From contig CBDCNI010000001.1 of NCBI GenBank assembly GCA_965219175.1, positions 2,108,001-2,172,000 of the forward strand: a stretch of 64,000 bases of DNA. Reading direction: 5' to 3'. Each line of letters opens with the position of its first letter. Position 1 is the first letter of the stretch. The position numbers and the translations under genes were made by a program. The notes beneath the pieces were generated by a model that was not told the DNA's origin, searched no databases, and was given only the letters and a program-made list of their open reading frames with translations. This document shows positions 34,911 to 43,577 of this stretch, in pieces. Source of the DNA: JBBPZK01 sp965219175. GTDB lineage: Bacteria > Actinomycetota > Rubrobacteria > Rubrobacterales > Rubrobacteraceae.

Positions 34911-36446
34911 CTACTCACCTCTCTCTACCGGGTCGGCGGCGAAGAGGTCCAAGACCGCCTCCACAAGCCCCAGTATAGTGTACGTTTTTGCCTCTACATC
35001 GACCGGAAGTCCGCTTGCCCTGGCGGTCTCCGCTGTTATAGGTCCGATGCATGCGACGCGAGTCTCAGAAAGTAACCGCGCTGCCCTCTCGTCGCCGAAT
35101 GCGCCGACGAAGTTCTGGACGGTCGAGCTTGCGGTGAAGGTTATGCAGTCGAACTCACCGTTCTCCAGTCTTCGCGCCAGATCCTCTTTGCCGTCGGTGG
35201 ATGGGACGGATTCGTAGGCCGGAGGCACAACGACCTCTGCTCCAGCCTCGCGCAGCTTCTCCGGGAGTATCTCGCGGGCCACTTTGGCGCGTGGGATCAG
35301 GACCTTCCGCCCGTCGAGCGAGTCGTGACCGAGGGCTTCTATCAGAGCCTCCGCCCGATATTCTTCCGGCACCACATCTACTCGTAGCCCTGTCTCTTCC
35401 AGCGCCTCCGCCGTCGCCGGACCGATGGCGGCTATTTGGGCTTCGCGGGGCAAGGCCCGGAGATCCAACCCGTGATGCCGCAACCGCTTCATAAAAGCTT
35501 CCACGCCGTTTACGCTCGTAAAGACGATCCAACCAAACGTGTCGAGTTCCCGGATCGCCTCGTCCAACGATCCGAAGTCATCGGGCGACTGAATCCCAAT
35601 AGTCGGAAACTCGTAAGCCTCCGCGCCGAGAGCTTCCAGTTCTCCAGATAGTTCACCAGCCTGAGCCCGCGCCCGCGTCACGACCACGCGCTTCCCAAAA
35701 AGTGGACGCTTCTCGTACCAGTCCAACCCGGACTCGCGCAGCGCCACCACGTCACCCACGACCGTGATGGCCGGTGGTTTCAGGTTCGCCTCGGAGACCA
35801 GATCCGCTATATCCTCCAACGTGCCGGTCACGGTTCGCTGCTCCGGGATGGTCCCCCACCGGACGCAGGCAACGGGAGTGTCGGGAGGTCTTCCGGCGGA
35901 GATAAGCTCGGCGGAAATTTCCTTCAGCCGCCCGATTCCCATGTACAACACGAGCGTGTCCGCGCCGTTGGCGACCTTTTTCCAGTCCACGTCCGAACGG
36001 CCTTTTGTCGGGTCTTCGTGTCCGGTTATAAAAGCGACGCTAGTCGAGACGCCCCGGTGGGTGACGGGGATTCCGGCGTAAGCTGGGGCCGCGACGCCAC
36101 TCGTTACACCGGGAACTACCTCGAACAGGATACCAGCTTCTATGAGGTCGAGCGCTTCTTCACCGCCGCGCCCGAAAATGTACGGGTCGCCGCCCTTCAG
36201 GCGCACGACGGTCTTTCCATTCCGTCCCAACTCGACGAGGAGGCTGTTGATCTCCTCCTGGCTCATGGTCGGGTTGCCCGGTTTCTTGCCGACGTAGATC
36301 CTCTCGGCCTCCGGCCTCGCATAAGCTAGCAGACTCTCGGGCGCGAGCCGGTCGTAGACGACGGCGTCTGCCTCCTGCATACAGCGAACGCCTTTTACCG
36401 TAAAGAGACCAGGGTCTCCAGGACCGGAGCCGACCAGGTAGATCAC
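34911..36446 (-). CDS. cobA-hemD: Fused uroporphyrinogen-III C-methyltransferase / uroporphyrinogen-III synthase
   Basis: The 511-residue fusion has two enzymes. The N-terminal half is a SUMT methylase (MIYLVGSGPGDPGLFTVKG, VVRLKGGDPYIFGRGGEE, VPGVTSGVAAPAYAGIPVTHRG). From about residue 250 it is uroporphyrinogen-III synthase (GKRVVVTRARAQAGELSGELEALGAEAYEFPTI, FTSVNGVEAF, ITFTASSTVQNF). The synthase closes the ring; the methylase diverts it to precorrin-2 for siroheme or cobalamin. This fusion is common in Firmicutes and Actinobacteria. Start GTG overlaps the hemC stop by four bases. Confidence 0.95.
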   Translation of the reverse strand: MIYLVGSGPGDPGLFTVKGVRCMQEADAVVYDRLAPESLLAYARPEAERIYVGKKPGNPTMSQEEINSLLVELGRNGKTVVRLKGGDPYIFGRGGEEALDLIEAGILFEVVPGVTSGVAAPAYAGIPVTHRGVSTSVAFITGHEDPTKGRSDVDWKKVANGADTLVLYMGIGRLKEISAELISAGRPPDTPVACVRWGTIPEQRTVTGTLEDIADLVSEANLKPPAITVVGDVVALRESGLDWYEKRPLFGKRVVVTRARAQAGELSGELEALGAEAYEFPTIGIQSPDDFGSLDEAIRELDTFGWIVFTSVNGVEAFMKRLRHHGLDLRALPREAQIAAIGPATAEALEETGLRVDVVPEEYRAEALIEALGHDSLDGRKVLIPRAKVAREILPEKLREAGAEVVVPPAYESVPSTDGKEDLARRLENGEFDCITFTASSTVQNFVGAFGDERAARLLSETRVACIGPITAETARASGLPVDVEAKTYTILGLVEAVLDLFAADPVERGE

Positions 36447-37369
36447 ACCTTCCTCGCTTCCCGGATCTCCCCGAGCACAACCGCAGCCCCCTGCTCCAAC
36501 AAATCCAACGCCAGCCGCCTTCCAACCTCTTCGGGATTCTCTCCCAGCGCCTCACCGCTGTACAGAAGAGCCCCGTCTATAGAACCGACGATGCCCCGCA
36601 ATCGCACCTCGCCTCCACCAACCTCCCCGAGAGCCCCGACCGGGACCCGGCATCCGCCCTCCAGCTCGTTGAGCATCGCCCTTTCCGCCCGAATGGCGAG
36701 TCTGGTCGGCTCGTGGTCCAGAGCCTCGCTCATACTTTGGCATAACGAACTATCTTCGCGGGTAGCAACCGCCAGGGCTCCCTGCCCGACGGCTGGAAGC
36801 ATTACCCTAGCGGGGATGACGGTGTACGGCGCGGAGAGACCCAGACGCTCGATGCCGGCGCGGGCGAGGACCAGCGCGTCGGCCTCTCCCTCGCGCACCT
36901 TACGGATTCTGGTATCCACGTTCCCCCGGATATCTACCACCCGCAAGTCCGGCCGATGGTGGAGGAGTTGCGCCCGTCTCCGCAGGCTGGAGGTCGCAAC
37001 CACCGAGTTTTGCGGCAGCTCTTCTATGCTCCACCGCTCCTCCGAGACGAGGGCGTCCGATGGGTCGTGGCGTTCGGTGATCGCCGCGAGGTATATACCT
37101 TCCGGGACTTCCGTCGGCACATCTTTGAGAGAGTGGACGGCGAAGTCTATCTCTCCGGAGAGGAGCGCTTCGTCGAGTTGGCGGGTGAAGACGTCGCGCT
37201 GATCTATAACAGAGAGCGGCGTCTCCGGGCGGTGCTCGCTCGTGGTCTTGACGACGCGAACCTCTACGTCGAGGCCGGTCGCGCGGAGTTTACCGGCGCA
37301 GTGCTCTGCCTGGACGAGAGCCAGCTTCGAGCCCCGCGTCCCGAGGGTTACGGTCCCGGAGTTTTTCAC
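36443..37369 (-). CDS. hemC: Porphobilinogen deaminase (hydroxymethylbilane synthase)
   Basis: The 308-residue enzyme polymerises four porphobilinogens. It begins GTVTLGTRGSKLALVQAEH and has FAVHSLKDVPTE, VVATSSLRRRAQLLHHRPDL and VDIRGNVDTRIRK. The dipyrromethane-cofactor cysteine is in LEGGCRVPVGALGE. GTG start overlaps the hemA stop (GTGA), so translation is coupled. Complete and typical in length. Confidence 0.95.
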   Translation of the reverse strand: MKNSGTVTLGTRGSKLALVQAEHCAGKLRATGLDVEVRVVKTTSEHRPETPLSVIDQRDVFTRQLDEALLSGEIDFAVHSLKDVPTEVPEGIYLAAITERHDPSDALVSEERWSIEELPQNSVVATSSLRRRAQLLHHRPDLRVVDIRGNVDTRIRKVREGEADALVLARAGIERLGLSAPYTVIPARVMLPAVGQGALAVATREDSSLCQSMSEALDHEPTRLAIRAERAMLNELEGGCRVPVGALGEVGGGEVRLRGIVGSIDGALLYSGEALGENPEEVGRRLALDLLEQGAAVVLGEIREARKV

Positions 37370-38658
37370 GGCGAATCGGGCCGGTACAACTCCAACTCTA
37401 GACCGTCGTCCAGGGACATCAGGCGTCGCCGGACCTCCAGGCTGTCGAGCGGGGAGCCCGCCTCGGCACGGGCTTTTATCTCCGATATAGGTCCGTGAAG
37501 CAGCTTCTTGACGAGCGAGTGACTGAGACGTTCGACAGCTTTTTGCTCTTCGGGAGAGAGGTCCATCTTGCCGAGAGTGCGGGATACTTCGTGGTGCCGA
37601 ATACGCTCGGCACCGTCCCGAAGCTCCTTTATGAGCGGGACGACGTGCAGCGTCGAGAGCCAGCCCATGAACTCGAAGACCTCGGGACCGACCATCGCCT
37701 CTCCCTCACCGGCGGCCTCCTCCCTGCTGTCCGCGTTTCGCTCCACCACGGCCTGCAAATCGTCTATGTCGTAGACGTAAGCCCGACCGAGCGTCTGGAC
37801 AACCGGGTCAACGTCGCGCGGCACCGCTATGTCTATAAAGAACAGCGGCTCCTCGCGGTTCGAGAGGGCGTCCGCGACGACCTCGCTGCCGATCACCCAC
37901 TCCCCGGAGCCGGTTGAGCTGACGACGACGTCCACCTCCGGAAGCTCACTACCGAAGTCTTCAAAACCGACGACCCGTCCGCCGACTCTTTCGGCCAGCA
38001 GGCGAGCCCTTTCGGGAGTGCGGTTGGTTATCCAGATCTCCGCTATCCCCCGGTCTTTGAGGTGTTTTATGACCAGTTCGCTCATCTCTCCCGCCCCGAC
38101 GACCAGCGCCCGACGGCCCCGGAGCGTTCCGAAGACCTCTTCGGCCAGTTTGATCGCCACGTGCGGCACCGAGATGGAACTGTCCCCGATACCCGTCTCG
38201 GCCCGGACCTTCTTCCCGACCCGGAGCGAAGTGTGAAATAGTCGGTTCAAGATCGGCCCGGTGCATCCTTCTTCCGTTGCAGACCGGTAAGCCTGGCGAA
38301 CCTGGCTCATGATCTGGGCCTCCCCAACGATCATCGAATCGAGAGACCCCGCAACCCTATACAAATGCCGCACGGCTTCCGCGTCGGTGAGCCAGTAAGT
38401 GTCCCGCTCCAGAGAATCACGGTCCACACCGCGATCCTCGGCCAGAACGTCCAGCAGACGAACGCGCGCTCCTTCGTCTTCCACGACCGCGTAGACCTCG
38501 GTCCGGTTGCAGGTCGAGAGCAGCACCGCCTCAGCAGCGATCCCTTCCTCTTTGAGTCGCCGGAGGAAAGGCCGGCCCGCGCACGGCGGAAAGGCGACCT
38601 TCTCGCGCACCTCGACCGGGGCCGAGCGATGGTTCATCCCCGCAACCGCGACAAGCAT
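37366..38658 (-). CDS. hemA: Glutamyl-tRNA reductase
   Basis: The 430-residue enzyme reduces Glu-tRNA to glutamate-1-semialdehyde, the first committed step of heme synthesis. It begins MLVAVAGMNHRSAPVEVREK, with nucleophile Cys50 in LLSTCNRTEVYAV, then VGEAQIMSQVRQAY and the NADPH-binding GAGEMSELVIKHL. ATG at 38658 is chosen over an upstream in-frame start because AAGAGGAGGTGGAGGG precedes it and families start here. It overlaps sirC by 25 bases. Confidence 0.95.
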   Translation of the reverse strand: MLVAVAGMNHRSAPVEVREKVAFPPCAGRPFLRRLKEEGIAAEAVLLSTCNRTEVYAVVEDEGARVRLLDVLAEDRGVDRDSLERDTYWLTDAEAVRHLYRVAGSLDSMIVGEAQIMSQVRQAYRSATEEGCTGPILNRLFHTSLRVGKKVRAETGIGDSSISVPHVAIKLAEEVFGTLRGRRALVVGAGEMSELVIKHLKDRGIAEIWITNRTPERARLLAERVGGRVVGFEDFGSELPEVDVVVSSTGSGEWVIGSEVVADALSNREEPLFFIDIAVPRDVDPVVQTLGRAYVYDIDDLQAVVERNADSREEAAGEGEAMVGPEVFEFMGWLSTLHVVPLIKELRDGAERIRHHEVSRTLGKMDLSPEEQKAVERLSHSLVKKLLHGPISEIKARAEAGSPLDSLEVRRRLMSLDDGLELELYRPDSP

Positions 38659-39194
38659 CCCTCCACCTCCTCTTCCAGTTTCGCGTCCGGCCTCTCGCCG
38701 TTTTTCCTGGTCTTCTCCAACTCTTCTACCACGCCGGCCCACTCGGGTCCAAAAAGCGCTTCGAGCTTGCTACGGATGGACCTCGCGAGCGTCGGGGACG
38801 CGCCGCCGGTCGAAACCGCCACCTGGAGCTTACCCCGCCGGAGGGTCGAAGGCAGCGCGAAGTCTCCGTCGGAAGGAGCATCGGCGACGTTGATCGGGAC
38901 GCCCCGCTCCCGCGCCTCTCTGGCAACCGCCGCGTTGACTCCTCTCACATCCGTCGCCGTGAAAGCCAGATACGCCCCCGCGAGGTCTCCATTTCTGTAC
39001 GGACGACGGTGAACCTCGACGGCCACGCTCTCGAACTCCGGCTGAACCTCCGGGGAGATCACCACGACCTCAGCCCGCGCCTGGAGGAGCTTGCGGGCCT
39101 TCCGGTTCGCAACCTCGCCTCCCCCGACGACTACGCACCTGCGCCCTTCGAGGTTCAGGAATATCGGGTACAGGATGGGACTCTCGACTTCGAT
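38634..39194 (-). CDS. sirC: Precorrin-2 dehydrogenase (SirC/CysG-N type), probable ATC start
   Basis: It oxidises precorrin-2 to sirohydrochlorin on the way to siroheme. The Rossmann segment YPIFLNLEGRRCVVVGGGEV is present in frame, followed by FTATDVRGVNAAVAREARERG and VNVADAPSDGDFALPS-like sequence. The first standard start, GTG at 39065, would delete the NAD-binding glycines. Between the preceding in-frame stop and that motif there is no ATG, GTG or TTG. An ATC at 39192-39194 has GGAGG six bases upstream and gives 186 residues, so I place the start there. It leads the heme operon. Confidence 0.88.
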   Translation of the reverse strand: MEVESPILYPIFLNLEGRRCVVVGGGEVANRKARKLLQARAEVVVISPEVQPEFESVAVEVHRRPYRNGDLAGAYLAFTATDVRGVNAAVAREARERGVPINVADAPSDGDFALPSTLRRGKLQVAVSTGGASPTLARSIRSKLEALFGPEWAGVVEELEKTRKNGERPDAKLEEEVEGCLSRLRG

Positions 39195-39290
39195 CTCGAA
39201 CCTCCAGACGGACGATCTCTACTGTTTCATTGCCTTACAAAGTGTTTCATGTGAGCGTAGCCGGGGCCGTATAAGCCTTCACCTTCCGCA

Positions 39291-39740
39291 TTACGAGTCC
39301 TTCGTTTTTTCGAGGAGTTTTACGCCGTCGATTATCATCTCTTTGTCCACGGCCTTGCACATATCGTAGATGGTCAGGGCGGCGACGCTAACCGCCGTGA
39401 GCGCCTCCATCTCGACCCCGGTTCGGTCGCTCGCCTGGGAGGTCGCCACGATGTCCACGCCTCCTTCTCCGACGGTAAATTCTACGTCTACGTTGGTCAG
39501 GTTCAGGCCGTGACAGAGTGGGATCAGGTCCGGCGTCCTCTTGGCGGCCATGACACCCGCGATCCGGGCCGTGTTGAGCGCGTCTCCTTTCGGCAGCGCC
39601 CGCTCCCGCAACAACTCCACTGTCTCCGGGGACATCCGAACCGTCCCGGCGGCCTTCGCGGTGCGCCGGACCACCGCCTTCTCCCCGACGTCAACCATCC
39701 GGGCGGCGCCCTCACTGTCGAGGTGTGAAAAATCTGTCAT
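39291..39740 (-). CDS. moaC: Cyclic pyranopterin monophosphate synthase
   Basis: The 149-residue enzyme makes cyclic pyranopterin monophosphate for molybdenum cofactor. It shows FSHLDSEGAARMVDVGEKAVVRR, KRTPDLIPLCHGLNLTNVDVEF, GVEMEALTAVSVAALTIYDMCKA and the C-terminal KEMIIDGVKLLEK. ATG at 39740 is chosen because AGAGGTTTAGAG precedes it. It lies 39 bases after the tRNA-Sec gene on the same strand. Sec-containing molybdoenzymes such as formate dehydrogenase would link the two functions (inference). Confidence 0.94.
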   Translation of the reverse strand: MTDFSHLDSEGAARMVDVGEKAVVRRTAKAAGTVRMSPETVELLRERALPKGDALNTARIAGVMAAKRTPDLIPLCHGLNLTNVDVEFTVGEGGVDIVATSQASDRTGVEMEALTAVSVAALTIYDMCKAVDKEMIIDGVKLLEKTKDS

Positions 39741-39779
39741 CTCTAAACCTCTCGCCTCTCTGATGGATCCCGCACAGGA

Positions 39780-39868
39780 CGGAATGCGGGGGAATCGAAC
39801 CACCACGGCCGCATTGCGGCCGCAAACCGGTTTTGAAGACCGGCCGGGCCACCAGGCCCACGCATTCC
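39780..39868 (-). tRNA. selC: tRNA-Sec (anticodon TCA)
   Basis: On the minus strand: acceptor GGAATGCG/CGCATTCC, a long D stem (TGGGCC/GGCCCG) with a 4-base TGGT loop, anticodon stem CCGGT/ACCGG with loop CTTCAAA (anticodon TCA), a long variable arm (CGGCCGC/GCGGCCG), and T loop TTCGATT. The 6-bp D stem with tiny loop and the UCA anticodon are specific to tRNA-Sec. It sits 38 bases after selB. Oddities: only 12 bases follow the T loop before the discriminator G, where E. coli has 13, and the T stem holds a T-C mismatch. CCA is not encoded. Confidence 0.93.
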
Positions 39869-39906
39869 ACGGCTCGGGCTCTCCATATACGGAAAGCCCG
39901 TATATA

Positions 39907-41769
39907 TTAGCTTACCGGCTGCCGGTAGCGGCGGGTCAGGACGCGAACGTCGCCCGTGCGGCTCGTCACGCCTGCGGCGTCGGAGTATTCCAGCCACGCC
40001 TGGGCGTATCGGCGGCTTGTACCAAGCAAGTCACGGAAGCCGGACAAGGAGATCTCACCTTGCTCCCGGCAGACTTCCTTTATCTTCTCCAGGACTATCC
40101 CGGCGGTCTCTCCGGAAGCGAAGAGTTTCTCTCCGAGCCGCACGGCCTCCCCGCGCTTGAGGAGCAGCCGGACGCCCGATGTCATCTCCAAAACCGGGGG
40201 CTCAATACCCGCGCCCCGGATGGTTTCCAGGGCGACTTTCGCCTCTTCTTCGATCTCCGGCGGGACCTCGTCCGCGCCCGGCAGCCTCACCCCGGAGCCG
40301 GTTACCCGCAGCTCGCGCCCGTCCATCGCGCCGAGCAAAGCGTCGGCCAGACGCGGGGCGAGCCCGGTCGCGGTGCGCGCTTCGGCGACGGTCAACTCCG
40401 GGTTCTCGGGGCGCTCCCGGCCACGCTTCTTCAAGGCTTTTACGAGCCGTTTGCGCGCAGCTGTGATCTCCGCGTCAGGCGCGTAGAAGCCCCCGAGTTC
40501 GACGACTTCCGGGACTTTTTCCGCCGCCGACCTCACCTCTTCCGGCGTCGTCGATACAGCCAGGGACAGCTCGTCGGCGTTCATCCCCTCGCCTGATGCA
40601 TGGGCGAGCGCGAGCGGCACGCTGCGCGCTAGGTCCCCGCTTTCGAGGGCTTCGAGCCATCCGGGGTCGGGACGGCGACCGGTCGGAGCGGGGTCGAGAA
40701 TCGTCCCGCCGCCGATAGTATTCTGGGGGCTAGAAGAGCGTAGGATAAAGCGGTCGCCGGAGACGACCACCAGCGGGTCCTGCAAAGAGAGGCGCGCAAA
40801 AGCGCTCTCTCCGGGTTTCAGTTCATCTCGGTCGAGCAGTCGCACCCGAACGTTCGTCGTCCGCGTGCCGTGGTGGAATCGCACCTGGACTCCGCGCTTG
40901 AGTGGACGCGAGCCTTCCAGCAGCCGGATGCGCGCGTCCAGGCTGCGGGTCTCGGGGACGGGGCGTGAGAGGAGCACCTCGCCCGGCTCCATCTCCGAAG
41001 CCTCGACGCCCACGAGGTCCAGGGCGGTGCGAGCCCCGGCGTATGCTACTTCCGCCGGATGCCCGTGGTTCTGTACGCCGCGCACTCGGGGACGAAGGCC
41101 AGACGCCGAGTACAGGGTGTCGCCGGGGCGCACTTCACCCGACCACAGCGTGCCGGTGACGATCACCCCGATCCCCTTTAGCACGAACGCCCGGTCCACC
41201 GGAAGACGCGCCAGCGTGCCGCCGGACCGCCCTCCCGACGACCCGCTCGCGAGACTATCCAGCGCCCCCAGAAGCTTCTCCACCCCTTCACCCGTAACGC
41301 CGCTCACCGGAAGGATCGGCGCGTCGAGGCCGGTTGATTCGAGTAACTCTTCGGCGTCCAGTTGCGCCAGCGCGGCCGTCTCTTCGTCCACGGCGTCGAC
41401 CTTGGTGAGCGCCACGACGCCCCGCTCGACGCCGAGTACCCTCAGCACGTCGAGGTGCTCCCTGGTCTGGGGCATCACGCCGTCGTCGGCGGCGACCACG
41501 AGCAGGAATGCGTCTACCCCGGTCGCCCCGGCGACCATGTTCTTTACGAAACGCTCGTGGCCCGGCACGTCCACGAGGCTCACCCGGCGTCCACCCGGCA
41601 ACTCAAGTTCCGCGTAGCCCGGCACGATGGAGATGCCCCGCCGGTGCTCCTCCTCCAGCCGGTCGGTGTCGGTGCCGGTCATGTAGCGGACCAGCGTCGT
41701 CTTGCCGTGGTCCACGTGTCCGGCCGTCCCTATGGTAAGCGCTATCGGCCGCTCGTTCCTCTCGCCCAC
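39907..41769 (-). CDS. selB: Selenocysteine-specific elongation factor SelB
   Basis: The 620-residue protein has an EF-Tu-like GTPase core: GTAGHVDHGKTTLVRYMTG, RGISIVPGYAELELPGG, DVPGHERFVKNM, and TKVD. Domains II and III follow, then C-terminal winged helices that read the SECIS hairpin in mRNA. It delivers Sec-tRNA to UGA codons. The GTG start overlaps the selA stop (TAGTG), so the two are coupled. Full-length and intact, which argues that selenoproteins are made. Confidence 0.95.
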   Translation of the reverse strand: MGERNERPIALTIGTAGHVDHGKTTLVRYMTGTDTDRLEEEHRRGISIVPGYAELELPGGRRVSLVDVPGHERFVKNMVAGATGVDAFLLVVAADDGVMPQTREHLDVLRVLGVERGVVALTKVDAVDEETAALAQLDAEELLESTGLDAPILPVSGVTGEGVEKLLGALDSLASGSSGGRSGGTLARLPVDRAFVLKGIGVIVTGTLWSGEVRPGDTLYSASGLRPRVRGVQNHGHPAEVAYAGARTALDLVGVEASEMEPGEVLLSRPVPETRSLDARIRLLEGSRPLKRGVQVRFHHGTRTTNVRVRLLDRDELKPGESAFARLSLQDPLVVVSGDRFILRSSSPQNTIGGGTILDPAPTGRRPDPGWLEALESGDLARSVPLALAHASGEGMNADELSLAVSTTPEEVRSAAEKVPEVVELGGFYAPDAEITAARKRLVKALKKRGRERPENPELTVAEARTATGLAPRLADALLGAMDGRELRVTGSGVRLPGADEVPPEIEEEAKVALETIRGAGIEPPVLEMTSGVRLLLKRGEAVRLGEKLFASGETAGIVLEKIKEVCREQGEISLSGFRDLLGTSRRYAQAWLEYSDAAGVTSRTGDVRVLTRRYRQPVS

Positions 41770-43115
41770 TACAAGCTGCCTACGGCTTCTACGATTGCGT
41801 CCTCGTCGCCCAGCAGCAGCGTCCGCAGGTCCAGCCACAACCGCTCCTCGTACACGCGCCCGACTACCGGAGGGTCAGCCGACCGCAACTTCGCGGCGAG
41901 GGCGTCGGCGTCCGTGCCGCCCAGACAGACGGCGTAAGAGGGAATTTCATACACCGGCAACGTTCCGCCGCCGCTCCGCGCAACCGACGGGGCAACGCTC
42001 ACCTCAAGGTCCGGCGCGGCTTCAGACAATTCTTCCGCCAGATGCCGGGCGCGTTCTTCCAGCTCATCAATCGGGGCGTAGATCATACGGAGCGTCGGCA
42101 ACTCCTCGGTGGCGGTTCCTTCCAGGTAGGCGCTCAAGGTCGCTTCGAGTCCGGCAAGGCAGAGTTTGTCGGCCCGGACAGCCCGCGCCAGAGGGTGACT
42201 ACGCATCTCGGAGATCCAACGAGATGCCCCGACCGCGATCCCAGCCTGCGGCCCGCCGAGCAGTTTGTCCCCGGAGAAGATGGTGAGCGCCGCCCCGTCC
42301 CGGACCACGCTCTGCACCCGAGGCTCGTCGCTAAGGGGCAACAACGCCCCGCTCCCCACGTCGGCGACGACTGGAGGGCTAAGTGTTGCAAGCTCGGCGA
42401 CGCCGACCGACTCGGTAAAGCCCTGGACCTCGAAGTTGCTCGGATGTACCCACAGGATGGCGCGGGTGTTTTCGTTGATGGCCCGATCGTAGTCGGAGAG
42501 TCGGGTCCTGTTCGTGGTCCCGACCTCGCGCAGGGTCGCGCCGGAGAGGGCGAGGACTTCGGGGATGCGAAAACCGCCCCCAATCTCTATGAGTTGGCCG
42601 CGAGAGACGATCACCTCTCCCCCCGAAGCTACCGCCGCGAGCGCGAGCAACGTCGCAGCCGCGCAGTTATTGACGACGAGCGCATCCTCCGCCCCGGAGA
42701 TCTCACGCAAGAGCGGCACGGCGTGGTCGTAGCGCGACCCACGCCTCCCAGACCCAAGATCGTACTCGAGGTTCGAATAGCCGGTCGCCGCCTCGACAAC
42801 GGCCTCCGCCGCTCGCCGCGAGAGGACCGAGCGTCCCAGGTTGGTGTGCAGAATGACCCCGGTGGCGTTCACCACCCGCCGGAGTCCTCTTCCCGAAAGG
42901 ACTTTCACCGCCGCCGATAGGACGGCCTCTTCCGACATCTCGGGTTCTGCGCCACCGAGGATCTCGCGCCGCGCGCTTTCCAGCGTCTCCCTCACCGCAG
43001 CCGCGAGCGCCGCCCGACCGTGGCGCTCGGCGAGAGACCACGCTCCCGGATGACGTAGCACGACGTCCACGGCGGGAAGACTTCTTAGCAGCTCTTTTTT
43101 CTCCGTTTCGAGCAT
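41769..43115 (-). CDS. selA: L-seryl-tRNA(Sec) selenium transferase
   Basis: The 448-residue PLP enzyme converts Ser-tRNA-Sec to Sec-tRNA-Sec. It has RVVNATGVILHTNLGRSVLS, EYDLGSGRRGSRYDHAVPLL, VNNCAAATLLALAAVASGGE, VGTTNRTRLSDYDRAI and the PLP lysine in FSGDKLLGGPQAGI. It forms a homodecamer in bacteria. It is first in selA-selB-selC-moaC. The selenium donor gene selD is not in this window. Confidence 0.96.
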   Translation of the reverse strand: MLETEKKELLRSLPAVDVVLRHPGAWSLAERHGRAALAAAVRETLESARREILGGAEPEMSEEAVLSAAVKVLSGRGLRRVVNATGVILHTNLGRSVLSRRAAEAVVEAATGYSNLEYDLGSGRRGSRYDHAVPLLREISGAEDALVVNNCAAATLLALAAVASGGEVIVSRGQLIEIGGGFRIPEVLALSGATLREVGTTNRTRLSDYDRAINENTRAILWVHPSNFEVQGFTESVGVAELATLSPPVVADVGSGALLPLSDEPRVQSVVRDGAALTIFSGDKLLGGPQAGIAVGASRWISEMRSHPLARAVRADKLCLAGLEATLSAYLEGTATEELPTLRMIYAPIDELEERARHLAEELSEAAPDLEVSVAPSVARSGGGTLPVYEIPSYAVCLGGTDADALAAKLRSADPPVVGRVYEERLWLDLRTLLLGDEDAIVEAVGSL

Positions 43116-43256
43116 CTCCCCGCCAGTATAACGCGGCGCTAACGCGCAGCTTTTGGGTGCGGCTTTTGACGAGGGACGAGGCGGAAGGCCGCTGTGCTAA
43201 ACTTGCCCCGGCATGACGGAGAAGGCGGAGAAATTCCCGAGGACGGAGGAGTTTCC

Positions 43257-43550
43257 GTGGTGAAAGGTTCGACCAAATTTCTTGTCGGTACGGCTGTCGG
43301 CGGCGGGCTCGGCTTCGCCATAGGCACCTTCGCGGCCACTTCGACGGCCCGTTCGGCCGGTCACGCGGTTCTCGGCGGACTCGGGCTCTCGGGGCGGTTC
43401 GTCGGTAGGAATACGGTTCGGGCCATCAACGGCCTCGGCTCCACGCTAGAGTTCGCTTACACCAGCATCCGGGGACGGGAAGCTTACCTGGAGTATCAGA
43501 TAGAAGAGTTGCGCGGTCAGATCACACGCCTCGAACAACGCCTGGATTAA
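43257..43550 (+). CDS. Small protein with glycine-rich membrane segment, unknown function
   Basis: About 97 residues. GTG at 43257 is chosen because GGAGGA lies six bases upstream; a longer in-frame form from ATG 43194 lacks one. A glycine-zipper-like hydrophobic stretch (FLVGTAVGGGLGFAIGTFAA) is followed by SAGHAVLGGLGLSGRFVGRN and a charged C-terminal coiled-coil-like helix (EYQIEELRGQITRLEQRLD). Possibly a membrane-associated structural protein. No family recognised. It is divergent from selA. Confidence 0.65.
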   Translation: MVKGSTKFLVGTAVGGGLGFAIGTFAATSTARSAGHAVLGGLGLSGRFVGRNTVRAINGLGSTLEFAYTSIRGREAYLEYQIEELRGQITRLEQRLD

Positions 43551-43577
43551 CCTGCGGAACGACTATCGTCAACGGCA

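Noticed and set aside
39291..43115. A selenoprotein gene within the Sec locus
   Set aside because: No in-frame TGA interrupts a recognisable redox domain here; moaC, selA and selB are all uninterrupted.
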